A program made the translations under genes and the position numbers. Below, in pieces: positions 49,552 through 61,175 of a stretch of DNA of 64,000 nt (positions are counted from its first letter, which is position 1; every line of letters begins with the position of its first letter). Origin of the DNA: Perilla frutescens (Eukaryota > Streptophyta > Magnoliopsida > Lamiales > Lamiaceae); the NCBI GenBank assembly GCA_026008535.1, contig BRKX01000009.1, positions 51,209,001 to 51,273,000 on the forward strand. Reading direction: 5' to 3'. The notes beneath the pieces are model-generated. The model had not been told where the DNA came from and did no database searches. It saw only the letters and a list, made by a program, of their open reading frames with translations.

Positions 49552-50216
49552 CCAAACGAACTGATCAATTCAGTTCAATTAAAGCCTCAAAGTTAGCTCA
49601 TCAGAGACGACTGGAAACGTGATGTAACTGATCATCCAACCGCTGAATCATCAAGCCAATCAGTTGGACTGTATCCCAACTGACTCAGGATAAGTTTTTC
49701 TTAATCCTCAAGCTTATCTTAACTTAATTGTTTCCGTTGTGATTATAAAATTCCTTATATTACATCCAACGGTTACAATTTGAAAATGGGGTCCTCTCTC
49801 ACAGTTTGCCATTAATATCTCTGCATTGTTATTAAATTGACTCCACAAAGGAGAAAAGACGGGTATAATTATCTATGAGATATAAATAACAAAATCTGCA
49901 GAAAATATTTTGCTATTTATGGCAACTACCCCATTTTTAAAGTTGCTCTCTCTCAGCCACATGATTATAAAGTTGCTTCACAATTGGACGGCTGGGATGC
50001 ATGCATCATTTATTCAGCTAATCATCCATCAAATCAGATAGTTGATCAGCTAAGATAGCAATCGAGTGTTCTCAATCAATGCATGCAGAGCTGAATATAT
50101 ATATGCAAGGAGATGAAAGCTCAGATCATCTGCAAAATCTCTCTCTCTCCCCCCATTGCATTGATATCGCCTCACCAGAGCACTTGCAAATCTAACGCAA
50201 CCATTTCTTTGCAGAA
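49552..50216. promoter_or_regulatory. Spacer and candidate promoter of unit C
   Basis: TCCAACGGTTA at 49765-49775 is an exact match to the YCYAACGGYYA mitosis-specific activator consensus. A TATATATATA run lies at 50093-50104, about 115 bases before the ATG, followed by a CT-rich leader at 50140-50155. A second TATA-like stretch lies close to the motif at 49741-49760. Confidence 0.4.
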
Positions 50217-51926
50217 ATGAAACCCTCATTTCAGATGGTGAATGTCAAGCTACTCGTAAGCAAGCTGAAGAAAGACAAGACTCTTAACCTAGAGCTTCTT
50301 CATGCACGCCTAGGTCCAGAGAAATTCTAAAGGATCTTTCGGCCATTGGAGGAAACTGGGTTGTTGCCATTCTTGACGATCATGCCAGTCAAGAATCTAC
50401 CCACCCATGTTGCGGAGTTCTACCACAATGCAATCGTCTCCGGCAACAACATCATTTCCACCATTCAGAACCAAGTCATAATGGTGATGAAAGACACTAT
50501 GATGTCTACACTCCTCCTCCCCGGCGAAGGCCAAGACATGCTGGATCTAGAACTTCCGAGCAAAAATGCACTGTGGAGTCTATAGAAACATCCACACGTG
50601 CACCACCATGACTGCTCACACAAGTTGAAGGAAAGTCTGCCTAGTGAGATTATCCAACTCCTGGATATCGCAGGTCACATCCTGCACGGCAACTTTGAGA
50701 CGGTCCAGTTCTCCGAACTCAAAGCTCATCTAACGCCCGCTCTATTCCTCGGATGCAAAGCCGACTGGGCTTCCTTTATTCTTACTCAATTGCGAACAAA
50801 TGTAGACCGATCAGAATATGATCCGACAACTGGCACATTCCGAGAGAATATTGGGTTTATGGATCGCATAAGCCACATCATTTTGAGCCAATTTGATGAG
50901 GAGATTCCAACCAGAGAGCCAATTGGACGAAGGGATATGCTCCCAACCATCTACTGCCATCCAATTTTGAAGAAATCACAACAACCAGGAACTGCTGATT
51001 CAAGTCGTGGGAAGAGACCGTTGGTAGCAACTGCCAGTTCCTCAGACGAAAGGCAGTTGTTGATTGAGAATGAGCCTCTCTCTATACTGAGTGATCAGTC
51101 TATAATACCCGCCAGCTCACAACCTCTCACCTCAGTACATCGCGACTTAATTGAGGATGAGTTTGAGCACGTTCTAGACCATCAACTACGAAGCTGTTTC
51201 GGTCTAATTGAGGGCAACAACCCCTCATTATTCGAACACTTGAGAAGATATCTCCAGTATCATCTCTGGAGATTTCAAATCGATGAGGCCACCATGTTCC
51301 ACCTCATCCGCACTCGTGGATCCTTCTTTTGGATCAACGAAGGCCACTGGAGTAGAAATTGGATGAACCATCCACTCTGCTCACCGCCAACGCTCTCGGA
51401 AATAATGGATTCAATGATCAAATGAATCCAGTACAGCATACCAGCCGACACTCCTCTTCCAGACAATGAGCCAGTCAACTCCTCCTGTACCCCATTTCTT
51501 GAAGACCTACCCATTGCATCAAACGATAAGATCTTTACCAACCTAGCATCCATGGACTTCAGAGATCAAGATCTCTCTCTCACCACTGATCGTGGTCAGT
51601 TCATGACGACTGAAGAAGCCTATGCATGGTTCTCCTCGCCCATGCCCATTCCCTCAGTTCCCTCAGTCTGTGATGACAACTTGGCAACTGCATTCACCTT
51701 CTTGCCAAATCTATCAATGCCATCATACGATCTACACCAGTTTACCCTTTTGGATGATGCCAAAAAGGGGGAAGATGGAAGGTATGATGATGAAAATTTA
51801 ACTCCTTGGGAGCAGATCCAAAGAGAAGTACAGCTTAAGGGGGAAGCTCAGCTTCAGGGGGAAGCTTGGAGAACACATGAAGTTCAAGAAAAAGGAGAAT
51901 CGAGCATACCAAGAAGAAGCAGCTGA
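50217..51926 (+). pseudogene. Unit C: third copy of the unknown downstream family
   Basis: One frame of 569 codons from the ATG at 50217, with only three in-frame stops (about 50328, 50583-50585 and 51423-51425) and no frameshift, so it is the least damaged copy. N-terminal block: LEETGLLPFLTIMPVKNLPT, VAEFYHNAIV, then DWASFILTQLRTNV. Second block: LFEHLRRYLQYHLWRFQ, FFWINEGHWSRNWM, PPTLSEIMDSM. It lacks the clear DYFR/TEENIR stretch of units A and B, so it is the most diverged in sequence. The C-terminus overlaps the polypurine-like repeats (AAGGGGGA) and encodes KKGEDG, LKGEAQLQGEA. Function unknown. Confidence 0.7.
51762..51866 (+). repeat. Extra polypurine-tract-like copies
   Basis: CAAAAAGGGGGAAG at 51761, TTAAGGGGGAAG at 51835 and TTCAGGGGGAAG at 51853. 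Multiplied polypurine tracts before the 3' LTR are a described Sirevirus trait. Here they lie inside unit C's reading frame. Confidence 0.65.
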
Positions 51927-52317
51927 GGAAGTGAAGTAGTAGTTCTATCTACTATCAAGAGCTGATATAATAACTATGATACTAAAAGCTATATGCACTG
52001 ATCTCTATATGCTTTGATTTAATCTCTCAATATCATGCTCTGAGAACTATATATGATACATGCTCTAATACTTCAATATCATGCTTCAATATCATATTAA
52101 GTCGTGTTCATGCTCATGCACATTCCCTGATACCTTGATAATCATGCTTTGATCGTTCAAAATGAAAGTATGTTTAACAGGAAAGTATGCTCTAATACTT
52201 GAATTCCTGCTCTAACTTGCTCTGATATCAAGCTTTGCCTATAAGCGAACTACATCATGTCTCTCAGACGAACATTTGCAGTTTTTCCATCATCATTGAC
52301 AAGGTTTTGACATCATC
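51927..52317. other. Non-coding stretch before the 3' LTR
   Basis: No gene. Rich in ATCATGCT and TGCTCTAATACTT-like words repeated several times over 52000-52210. Confidence 0.5.
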
Positions 52318-52330
52318 AAAAAGGGGGAAA
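52318..52330 (+). other. Polypurine tract of inner element
   Basis: AAAAAGGGGGAAA directly before the 3' LTR, in the Sirevirus context GACATCATCAAAAAGGGGGA. Primes plus-strand DNA synthesis. Confidence 0.9.
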
Positions 52331-52331
52331 T

Positions 52332-54037
52332 TGTTAAGAAAAACTATCAAGGAACCCCTAGATAAGGTTTTGATGAGATGTCAAAACTATTCCTGAAAAA
52401 CTGACCAAGATCCAAGCTGTAGATCTGAGCTGACCAATTCAGAGCCTCAAGAAGGAACTCAACTGAAGCTAGAGTCAACCCAACTGAAGCATGGTCAACC
52501 AGCTGGAAGGATACGCCAACTAGTCAGAACTGAATCCAACTGAGAGTTCAAAGAGTCGATCCAGTCAAAACAAACTGACAGCTAAGTCAGCTGAGCTGAG
52601 AGAAAAATCAACAAGATTGAAGAAACTGATAAGAGATCAGTTTAAACTGAAGACTGGAAGTATCCAGCTGATGGCCAAACTTAACTTCAGCCAAACTGAA
52701 GTAAACAGATGAATCAATCAAAGGCCAGAACAGAAGTCAGCCAGCTTGTACGAGAAAACAAGCAAATATCTGACAAGAAAGCTCAAAGAAAGAATAGTCA
52801 AACTGACAAGCTAGCCAACAGCTTGTGATCAGTTAAGCTGATAAGAAAGCTCAAAGAAAGAATAGTTGAACTAACAAGCTATTCAACAACTTGTGATCAG
52901 TCGAACTGGAGGAAGAAGCTCAGGACTGCCAAACTGGAGTGATAGCCAAACTGAGCAGACAAGCTCAGAACTGCCAACTGGATCTCAAACTTGCTAAACT
53001 GAAGTTCAGAACTGCCAGCCAGAGAGTCCTGGAGTTAATGCTCAAATAAAGATCTTGGAATAAATGCTCCAGCGGAGATCCGGGAATTTAAATATTCAAT
53101 AGAGATTGATTGGCAAAGCAACGGCTACTAAAATTAAATATCCAACAGAGATCGATTGGCAAAGCAATGGCTACTTCAACCAAAAGCTCCAACGATCATA
53201 AAGACCATCTGCCATTGATGAACCAACAAAGCCACTGATCAATAGAACTCAACAGTCACAAAATCACTCCTCTATAAAAGACGAGTGAGTTAAAGTTTTC
53301 AAGAGACTTTTCGCGACTTTCATTCTTGAAGCCTTCATTCAAGTTGTCTCAACTTACAACTGAGCTTTCTTTCTCCCACCCACATAGCTCAAGTTCAGCA
53401 TTTGCTAAAACTGCGAGAGTCCAACTGAGAAGAAGAATCCACAGAATCAAAGCATTCAGCTAGCTGTTGATAATCCAGCCAGAGCAACGTTCTCAGTTCC
53501 AGCAATATATCGATCAACTACCCAACTCAATTGAAGGAGCACATCAGTTGATATCCTCTGTTCAAGACTAACCTCTTGAAGATCGAAAGAGATCTAAAAT
53601 CTTGTAAAGACGTCAATAGCACCTACCTTCCTAGCGAGCAGTTAGGGACTGCAAGTGTGAGCCGTCGACCCACTGAGGTAGTAAGCAGTTACCAGGTTCA
53701 GCCAACTGTCCTTCATTATGTAATTTGTAAATAAATTCAAGTTATATAGTGGAGTTGCCCTTCTGCAGAAGGAAGAGAGGACGTAGAAGTTTGAGACTTC
53801 GAATCTCTATAAATCATCTGTGTACTATACTGTTTTGCTTATACTCGCATATCTTTGAACTGTACACAAGCTCACACAATCTACACCCAAGCTGTCTAAA
53901 AAGTGCTCAACTGATTTGTGCATAGATAAGTTGCTAAGCGAGTCAAGGGCCCTTATCATTCCGCAATTGAAGTAAAGTTTTTATATCAGTTTATTCACCC
54001 CCCCTCTAAACTAACATCAACTCACCCGGGATCAACA
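52332..54037 (+). repeat. 3' LTR of inner Sirevirus-type element
   Basis: 1,706 bp, nearly the same length as the 5' LTR, TGTTAAGA start and GATCAACA end. Scattered substitutions, mostly transitions, relative to the 5' copy. Confidence 0.95.
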
Positions 54038-57000
54038 AAGTCCTGTGGTTGGCATAGGTGAAATTTGTTTAAAATTTGACTCTAGTTCAACTCTTACTTT
54101 GAAAAATGTGAGATATGTCCCTGATCTGAGATATAACTTGATCTTTGTTGCATGCTTAACTGATGATGGTTTGCTTGCTAAAATTGAAGTGGATGGAATT
54201 AAATTCCTAAAAGGTGCTATGGTGGTGTTTAAGGCACCTAGGCAACATAATTTGTATGTGTGCAATGCTAGCCCCCTAAATTTGGTCACTTCAATTGTTA
54301 ACTCTGTGCAAAGTGATAAAACTATGTAATGGCATGCAAGATTAGGGTATATGAGTCATAAAGGATTGAAAATGCTGCATAAATATGGTGTTTTTAGATC
54401 GAATCACATTTCTGATATGCCTTTCTATGAAAACTCTGTGATATGGAAACAATATAGGGTTTAATTCCCTGTCTCTGGCTCTCATAAATCACATGCTAGT
54501 ATTGATATTCTTGAATATTTACATGTTGATGTATAGGGTCCTGCAAAAGTTGATACTCATGGGGAAATTGGTATTTTTTTTATCAATTATTAATGATTTT
54601 TCCAGAAAAGCGTGGGTTTTTCTAATGAAAAACAAATCTGGTGTGTATGATAAATTGTCTACATGGAAACTTCAGATTGAGAACCAAATTGGAAAAAAGA
54701 TTAAAACCTTGAGAACTGATAATGGTCTTGAGTTTTGCAATGCTCTGATTGATGATCTGTGTGTGGAACTTGGGATTATGAGACATAAAATTGTCCCTTA
54801 TACCCCTCAGCAAAATGGCATTGCTGAGAGGATGAACAGAACTCTTCTTGAAAGAGTTAGAAGCATGCTGGCTTCATCTGGTTTATCTAAAAAATTCTAG
54901 GGAGAAGCAGTTGTAACTGCTTCCTATTTGATTAATAGGTCCCCATCTGTGCCTTTGCTTGGAAAAATTCCTGAATCTGTATTTGAAAATAAAGATATTA
55001 ATTTTTCAAATATGAAAATATTTGGTTGCTCTGTTTATGTTCACCAAATGCATGATAAAGTGGATCCTAGGTCTAGGAAATGTGTTTTCTTGGGCTATCC
55101 AAAAAGAGTGAAAGGCTATAGGCTCTGGGATAAGAGTGTTCTGGTTTTAAACCATAATAAGCAGGGATGTTATCTTTAATGAAAATGAATTTCCTTGTTT
55201 ATCTTCTCCTGCTCCCATGTCTGTGACATCTCCAAGTAAGGAGGAGCATCTACCTGTGTTAAGTGAACTTGATAAGCATGATAATGTGTCTTTACTTGAT
55301 AATATGCTCGAGAATGGTAATGAGGATCATCCTGAAGATGGCAGGGATCTCAATGATCTCCAGGATAATCCTAATGAGAACCTGGACAATTCTTAAGAAG
55401 GGAGAGATCCCAATGTTCTTCAGAATTATCAACTCACTAGAGACAGAGTGAGAAGAACTGTTATGCAACCCCAAAGGTTTGTTGGGCTTGCTGACAGTCA
55501 TCTGTCCATGCTTGCTTTTACTGTGTTCAATAATCTTGATGCTTGTGAACCAATTTCTTATAAAGCTGCCTTAAACTCTAAAGATTCTGAAAAATGGATT
55601 GATGCTATGAACAAAGAAATGAAGTCTTTGTATAATAACAAAACCTGGACCCTTGTTCCTTAACCTGCTAAGTGTTATGTTGTTCAATGCAAATGGCTTT
55701 ATAAAATTAAACATGAATCTGATTATGCGAGATATAAGGCTAGATTGGTTGCAAAAGGATTTACTCAAAAGGAGGAGATTGATTATAATGAAATCTTTGC
55801 TCCTATTATGAAATTTACTACTGTCAGGATTATGTTATCTCTTATTGCTCATTTTGACTTGGAATTGAAACAAATAGATGTTACAACTGCTTTCTTGCTT
55901 GGTGACCTTGAAAATGATATCTTTATGAAACAACCTGAAGACTTCTTTGATAAAAACAAAGCTGATCATGTATGTCTGTTAAAGAAATCATTGTATGGTC
56001 TTAAGCAGTCTCCCAGACAATGGAATAAGAAGTTTGATGCTTGCATGTAATCTCTGAAATTCAAAAGGAGAAACTTTGATCACTATTTGTATTTCAAAAA
56101 TGATTCAACTCATGTGTTCCTTCTTCTCTATGTGGATGATATGCTTCTTATCAGTCCCTGTTGTAAGATTATCAAGCATGTTCAAAAGTGTCTATGTGAA
56201 AATTTTGACATGAAACACTTGGGTGTTGGTATGCATATTCATAGAGGCAAAAAGAACTTCTTCCTTGTTCTGAATCAAAACTCATATTTTGAAAAAGTGT
56301 TGAGTAAATTCTCTATGCAAAAAACCTAAGCCTGTTAGTGTGCCCCTAGCTGCTCATTTTCTGCTAAGTAAGGACCAGTCTCCCAAGACTGATTCTGAAA
56401 TCCATAATATGTCTAATGTGCCTTATTCAAATGTGATTGGTTCTGTGATGTACCTTATGATCAGTATCAGGCCAGATATTGCATATTCTGTTTCTTGTTT
56501 GAGTAGATACATGTCAAACCTTGGAATGCCACATTGGGAAGCTTTAAAATGACTTCTCAGATATTTGAAGTCTACTTCAAATTATGGCTTGACTTTCTCT
56601 AAGTCTTCTGATGGGGTGAAACTTGTGGGATATGTTGACTCCAACTATGCAAATGATAGAGACAATAGAAAGTCTACCACTTCATATGTATTTACTTTGT
56701 GTGGATCATGCATTAGTTGAAAATCCCAGCTCCAACACATTATGGCCCTCTCTACTACAGAGGCTGAATGTGTTGCTGCTACTGAGGCTGTGAAAGAAGT
56801 CATTTGGTTAAATGGTTTATTATCTGAAATTGGTTTTGCTAACTCATCTCCTACCTTGTTTTCAGACAGTCAACAATTCAATTGTGTAAGAATCCAGTAT
56901 TCCATGACAGAACAAAACACATTGATGTGACGTTCCATTTCATTAGAGATGTTGTGGAAAAATGAGAGATATAATTTGGAGAAAATTCCCACTGAATTCA

Positions 57001-57082
57001 ATCTAGCTGACATGTGAACTAAGTGTTTGTCTGTTGATAAACTTATCTCATGCCAGAGAATCCTAAACTATGATCTTGGTTA
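54038..57082 (+). pseudogene. Copia pol of outer element, distal part, broken
   Basis: Resumes the protease at VVGIGEICLKFDSSSTLTLK and reaches a stop at 54327. Pre-integrase WHARLGYMSHKGL follows. Integrase 54520-55180: HVDV then a TAG, RTDNGLEF and QQNGIAER give the D-D-E set. Reverse transcriptase 55560-56330: FTQKEEIDYNEIFAPIMKFT, LKKSLYGLKQSPRQWNKKFD, YVDDMLLIS. RNase H 56400-57080: RPDIAYSVSCLSRYMS, MALSTTEAECVAATEAVKEV and EQNTLM, with several stops. More damaged than the inner pol, as expected for the older layer. Confidence 0.9.
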
Positions 57083-57278
57083 ACTCTTTCCATCTCTATT
57101 ATGTTCTCTGTAAACTTATTTGATTCTGTGTGAATTCTGTTCATTCTTTGATTATGTGTTAATCTACCCTAACTTTGTATTATGTTTCTCTCTTGTCTTT
57201 GTGACCTTGCAGGGAGAAATAAAAAGCTATGATGAGTCATGCAAAGCTCCTTTCGAAGATCAAGTGCACACCAAAGGG
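57083..57278. other. Non-coding 3' region of outer element
   Basis: Short stretch between RNase H and the polypurine tract; no gene. Confidence 0.5.
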
Positions 57279-57292
57279 CCAAAGGTGGAGAA
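57279..57292 (+). other. Polypurine tract of outer element
   Basis: Purine-rich AAAGGTGGAGAA directly before the TGTTGGG of the 3' LTR. Confidence 0.8.
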
Positions 57293-57464
57293 TGTTGGGT
57301 ATTTGTTGGCCTATTTGCTGTGGCCGAATTACTGTTGGCCCATCTCCCTCATTTATTTCGGCCCGTTGACTGCCGCCCACTTATGCTGATTCCCTTGCAC
57401 CCTTTCGGCTACCCTTGCTTCATTAAAAGAAGCCTGGGGTTCTCACTGTTCATCATCCTCACTA

Positions 57465-57495
<31 letters not shown>

Positions 57496-57880
57496 GAGTG
57501 TTCTTCTGCTCTCCTTCTTCCGATCCCTTGAATCAAGCTTTGGCTTGAGAGCTTTGTGCTCCTACTGACCCCTTGCTTATGGTCCCAATTTGTCCGGATT
57601 CCTACGTGGTCTCCTCATGCGAGTAGCCTGGGATAGCTAGGGTTCAGTCATGGGCTCGCTGGAAGTCTAAGCCTCGTGAGAGGTTGTGTGGTCTGCCGTT
57701 CTTCACCTTTCCGGTCTCGGTGTGCATTTTGATCACTGTTTGGAGGAGCTTTGATCTCAGGTTACCCTGAGCCTTCTAGCAGCCCTCCTGCTCGATTCAC
57801 TGTCCCTTGAGGGACGAACGGACCGATCTGTGGCAGCGAAAAGCAAGAGGTGTAACCTCCGGGAGCATTGATACCCTACA
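57293..57880 (+). repeat. 3' LTR of outer Copia element
   Basis: 588 bp, pairs with 33996-34582. CT microsatellite at 57467-57496 in place of the CTAT repeat. Ends GATACCCTACA before the GTATC duplication. Confidence 0.93.
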
Positions 57881-58043
57881 GTATCCATATAAAAAAAAAT
57901 GTATCAAACACAATACAATTTTATATTTATTTTAAAAAAATAATTTGGTGGAGGGGACTATAATCTTCTTTTAATATTACTTATTAACCTTATATTTTTT
58001 TATAAAAAAAATTGGGGAGAGGGGTACCGCCAATGAATATCAT

Positions 58044-60166
58044 TATATAGTAGAAGGCAAAAAGAAAATCGGAACCAACATAATTAATATCTCTTCAAAA
58101 AATTATTTACAAAAATATTTTACAAATATTTTTTTAATTACCCAACTCCGTCTATAAATCCTGGTAATTAGGCAATTTGATATTTTCTGGAGTTGAACGG
58201 CCTAATTCCACATATGTGCCTGAATTAGGCGACAAGAGTTTGTGAATTGTGACGCTTTATTTATAACGTATAAATAATTAAATTGTTTTTTCTTTATTGT
58301 AGTATGCGAAGACGGTAGATCTTATCATTTATCCATACGCAATAATAGACGAATAAAGAATAAATATTTGTTACTTACTTCGTTAGGAATTGGGATAAGG
58401 AACCAATATTTAATTTGAAGTGAAATAAGTGCATTATTTTATCCTAATAAAAAGATCAACGCACCGACTTTAGACGAGATATTTTGTTTATTTATTTATT
58501 TTAGAAAGAGATATTTTGTTGAATACAATGCGTTGATACTTTTGGGCACTCCAAATCCCAAAATATCTGTCATTTCCTTTCAGCATTGACCTTAGCCGTG
58601 ACGCAACAGAACAGAATAGGGAAAAGGGATTTTATATTGGCTTTAGCCATTCCAGTTTGGATACATTATTTATACACAACCTCAATAGGTATTATTTTAG
58701 ATAAATACATGCGTATTAATAAATTAATTAAATTATTTTATACATTTTTAGATGAATATATTAAATTAATTAAATATGAACATTTGAATACTTTAAATGT
58801 GAATAGATACAAGAAAAATGTAAATTTGTCACCTCGATTATATAGAATTACACTTTTTGTGAAACAAAACTAAAATGCCAGAATGACATTTCTTCAGATA
58901 CGGATGGTCTTTATTTTTGAGAGATTTTTATGTCAGGTTATTTTATTTGTTAAAACTCATAAGACCGATCGATATTTGAATATAAACACAATCAAATACG
59001 AATGAAATCAGTTGAATATGAACTTGAATCTAAATTTTGAACCATCTTAAATCTATACTATATATCAAAACAAAATAGTGAACAATTTTTGAGAATTTTT
59101 CTCTCTAAAAAATGTCAAATCATAAAATAAAAAAATATTTGCACTTTTCAATTGATTGAAATATTAATTTCAACAAAAACATAAAATATTATTTTTATAC
59201 AATTTAATTCAAAAGATTAAATAATTTCAACATGATTATTTCACAGTTTTTCTGATTTGATTTCAGAGACTAAATCATATAGTCAAAAAAAAGATCGTGT
59301 GGGTGTTAAATTAAACTATTATTTTACTAAAAAGACGGTCGAACCAATTTTTTGTGTTTATTTTTTATACAAATAATGTACGTATATATTATTCTATTCA
59401 ACTCGATGAGAGCTTTTCCATCTAAAATATAATATAGTTTTGAAAAACTTTTATAATTTAAATTCTTCTGTCTATCTCCTACTAGACTTCTAAGCATTAT
59501 AATTCTCACGTATATATATTCCTAATATCACGACAGATACATCTTATTATTAGGGTTTGTTTGTTACACGGTATGATGTAAGGTTGAATATATTTAATTA
59601 AAATGTCTTTTATCATATAAGATATTAATATTATGTTTATTTTGGTGTATTAAAATATATGTATTAATAATATATTGTTTAGTTAGATTTATTAAAAGTA
59701 TCTATAAAAATTCAAATTCTAAAAGATTCTTTAATTAGTTACCATATATTGTGTGAATAAATATAATAAGATTTTAATTAATATCCGTAAAGTTATTTTA
59801 GTTTGAATTTTTTAATAATTATTTATGGTATTACATATCACATTTTCAGAGTGAGATATGTAATATCATATAAATAGTTAACATATATCGAACTCTTATA
59901 TTATCATAGGTTTTGAATCTGTAAACAAACATAATATTAGAGTGTTATAGGTATATATCAATCTCTTATACTACCTAACAAATAAGTCATAGAATGATGA
60001 TTGGTATGCTCAATATGAGCAAAGAGATTATGTACATATTTGTACCAAAATATGTAATCTTGTGATATTTGTTTCCTTTGTGATAGTGAGAGAAGACCAT
60101 GGTACAAATGTAATCTTCCATCTCTCAACTAAATAAATAAATTACATATTTGTATTATAATGTTTT
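58044..60166. other. AT-rich intergenic, nothing recognised
   Basis: Open frames here (for example 58586-58873) are AT-rich, low-complexity and show no domain. No tRNA or clear inverted repeat seen. Confidence 0.4.
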
Positions 60167-60168
60167 CA

Positions 60169-60227
<59 letters not shown>
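60167..60227. repeat. AAT microsatellite, left flank of foldback
   Basis: About 20 AAT units ending directly at the foldback element's GGGTAAA end. Confidence 0.95.
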
Positions 60228-61137
60228 GGGTAAATGTTCATTTTGATACTATAACTATTTGTGTAAGAGCGCTTTGATCCCTATTTATTTTTTTTGGTTC
60301 AAAATGATCCTATAACTATTTTAAAGATTTAATTTGGTCCCTATTTTGATTCTCCAACTATTTTAACACATACTTTTCTCATATAATTAGATTATTTCGC
60401 ACATTAACACACACTTTTTACACACTTATGGATTGAATACGAAATTTCTACCATTTTCACAAAGAATCCTCATATGGATTGAACATGAAATTTTTCTCCA
60501 TTTTCACAAAGAATCTTCCACTATTTTATGTTTGTATAGAAAATACTTAATTATTTTATTTAGCATAACGTAAATAATTATTTTTGTATGTTTTTTAGTT
60601 ATTTTTTTATTTTATCATATAATAATGATTTATATTACTCAGATAATTTCATTTATCTCGTGTAAAAAGTGTGCATTAGTGTATGAAATAATCTAAGTAT
60701 CTAAATATTATTAATAAATGAAAACATAAAAATATAATAAAATAAAAAAAAATACAAAAAATAAAAAACAACTAAAAACATACAAATATAATTATTTACG
60801 TTATGCTAAATAAAATAATTAAGATTTTTCAATACAAACATAAAATAGTGAAGGATTCTTTATGAAAATGGAGAAAATTTTGTGTTCAATCCATATGAGG
60901 ATTCTTTGTGAAAATGGTAGAAATTTCATGGTCAATCCATATGTGTGTAAAAAGTGTGTGTTAATGTGTGAAATAATCTAATTATGTGAGAAAAGTGTGT
61001 TAAAATAGTTGGAAGATCAAATTAGGGACCAAATTAAACCTTTAAAATAGTTATAGGATCATTTTGAACCAAAAAGATAAATAGGGATCAAAGCGCTCCT
61101 ACACAAATAATTATAGGATCAAAATGAACCTTTACCC
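60228..61137. mobile_element. 910-bp foldback element, possibly Tourist/PIF-Harbinger type
   Basis: Ends GGGTAAATGTTCATTTTGA and, reverse-complemented, GGGTAAAGGTTCATTTTGA. Pairing continues through nearly the whole length, including TGATCCCTATTTAT, TTTAATTTGGTCCCTA, AGAATCCTCATATGGATTGA and CATAACGTAAATAATTA on both arms. The flanks give TAA on both sides, the Tourist/PIF target size, but the AAT microsatellite makes that ambiguous. Non-coding. Confidence 0.8.

Positions 61138-61175
<38 letters not shown>

Larger units (their letters stand above)
36191..54037 (+). mobile_element. Inner giant Copia element of Sirevirus (SIRE) type, 17.8 kb
   Basis: LTRs of 1,705 and 1,706 bp, flanked by AAGTC (36186-36190 and 54038-54042). 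The pol order is Copia. Sirevirus features are a long coiled-coil extension between the zinc knuckle and protease, the RNase H block (DFGGCKIDRKSTSGTCQFLG), a CATCAAAAAGGGGGAAATTG polypurine tract at the 3' LTR, and extra AAGGGGGA copies upstream of it. At 17.8 kb it is far above the usual size of about 10 kb, because 8.6 kb lies between pol and the 3' LTR. The LTRs differ by about 4% over the first 240 bases by eye. All coding regions carry lesions. Confidence 0.93.
33996..57880 (+). mobile_element. Outer Ty1/Copia LTR retrotransposon, interrupted
   Basis: LTRs of 587 and 588 bp beginning TGTTGG and ending ACA, flanked by GTATC at 33991-33995 and 57881-57885. Gag, protease, integrase, reverse transcriptase and RNase H remnants lie in Copia order. 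Subtracting the 17.8-kb inner element gives about 6.0 kb, a normal Copia size. The LTRs differ by about 7-8% over the first 180 bases by eye, more than those of the inner element, which agrees with the nesting order. Lineage perhaps Tork-like; not certain. Confidence 0.93.
33374..58035. mobile_element. hAT-like MITE, copy 2, split by nested retrotransposons
   Basis: The left half 33374-33990 starts CAGTGGCTGATCCATG; the right half 57886-58035 ends GGTACCGCCAATG. Flanks AATATCGT (33366-33373) and AATATCAT (58036-58043) form an 8-bp duplication with one change. Without inserts it is about 770 bp and aligns with copy 1 at 13601-14285, including across the breakpoint where copy 1 is continuous. 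It is the oldest layer of the nest. Confidence 0.8.

Noticed and set aside
44626..51926. Calling the three downstream units retroviral-like envelope genes
   Set aside because: No signal peptide, no transmembrane segment and no coiled-coil plus membrane arrangement is visible; the position alone is not enough.
43702..52331. A further retrotransposon nested between pol and the 3' LTR
   Set aside because: No second pair of LTRs, primer site or target duplication was found, and the Sirevirus polypurine tract directly joins the far end to the 3' LTR.
58586..58873. 95-residue plus-strand frame
   Set aside because: Low-complexity AT-rich translation, no start context, no domain.
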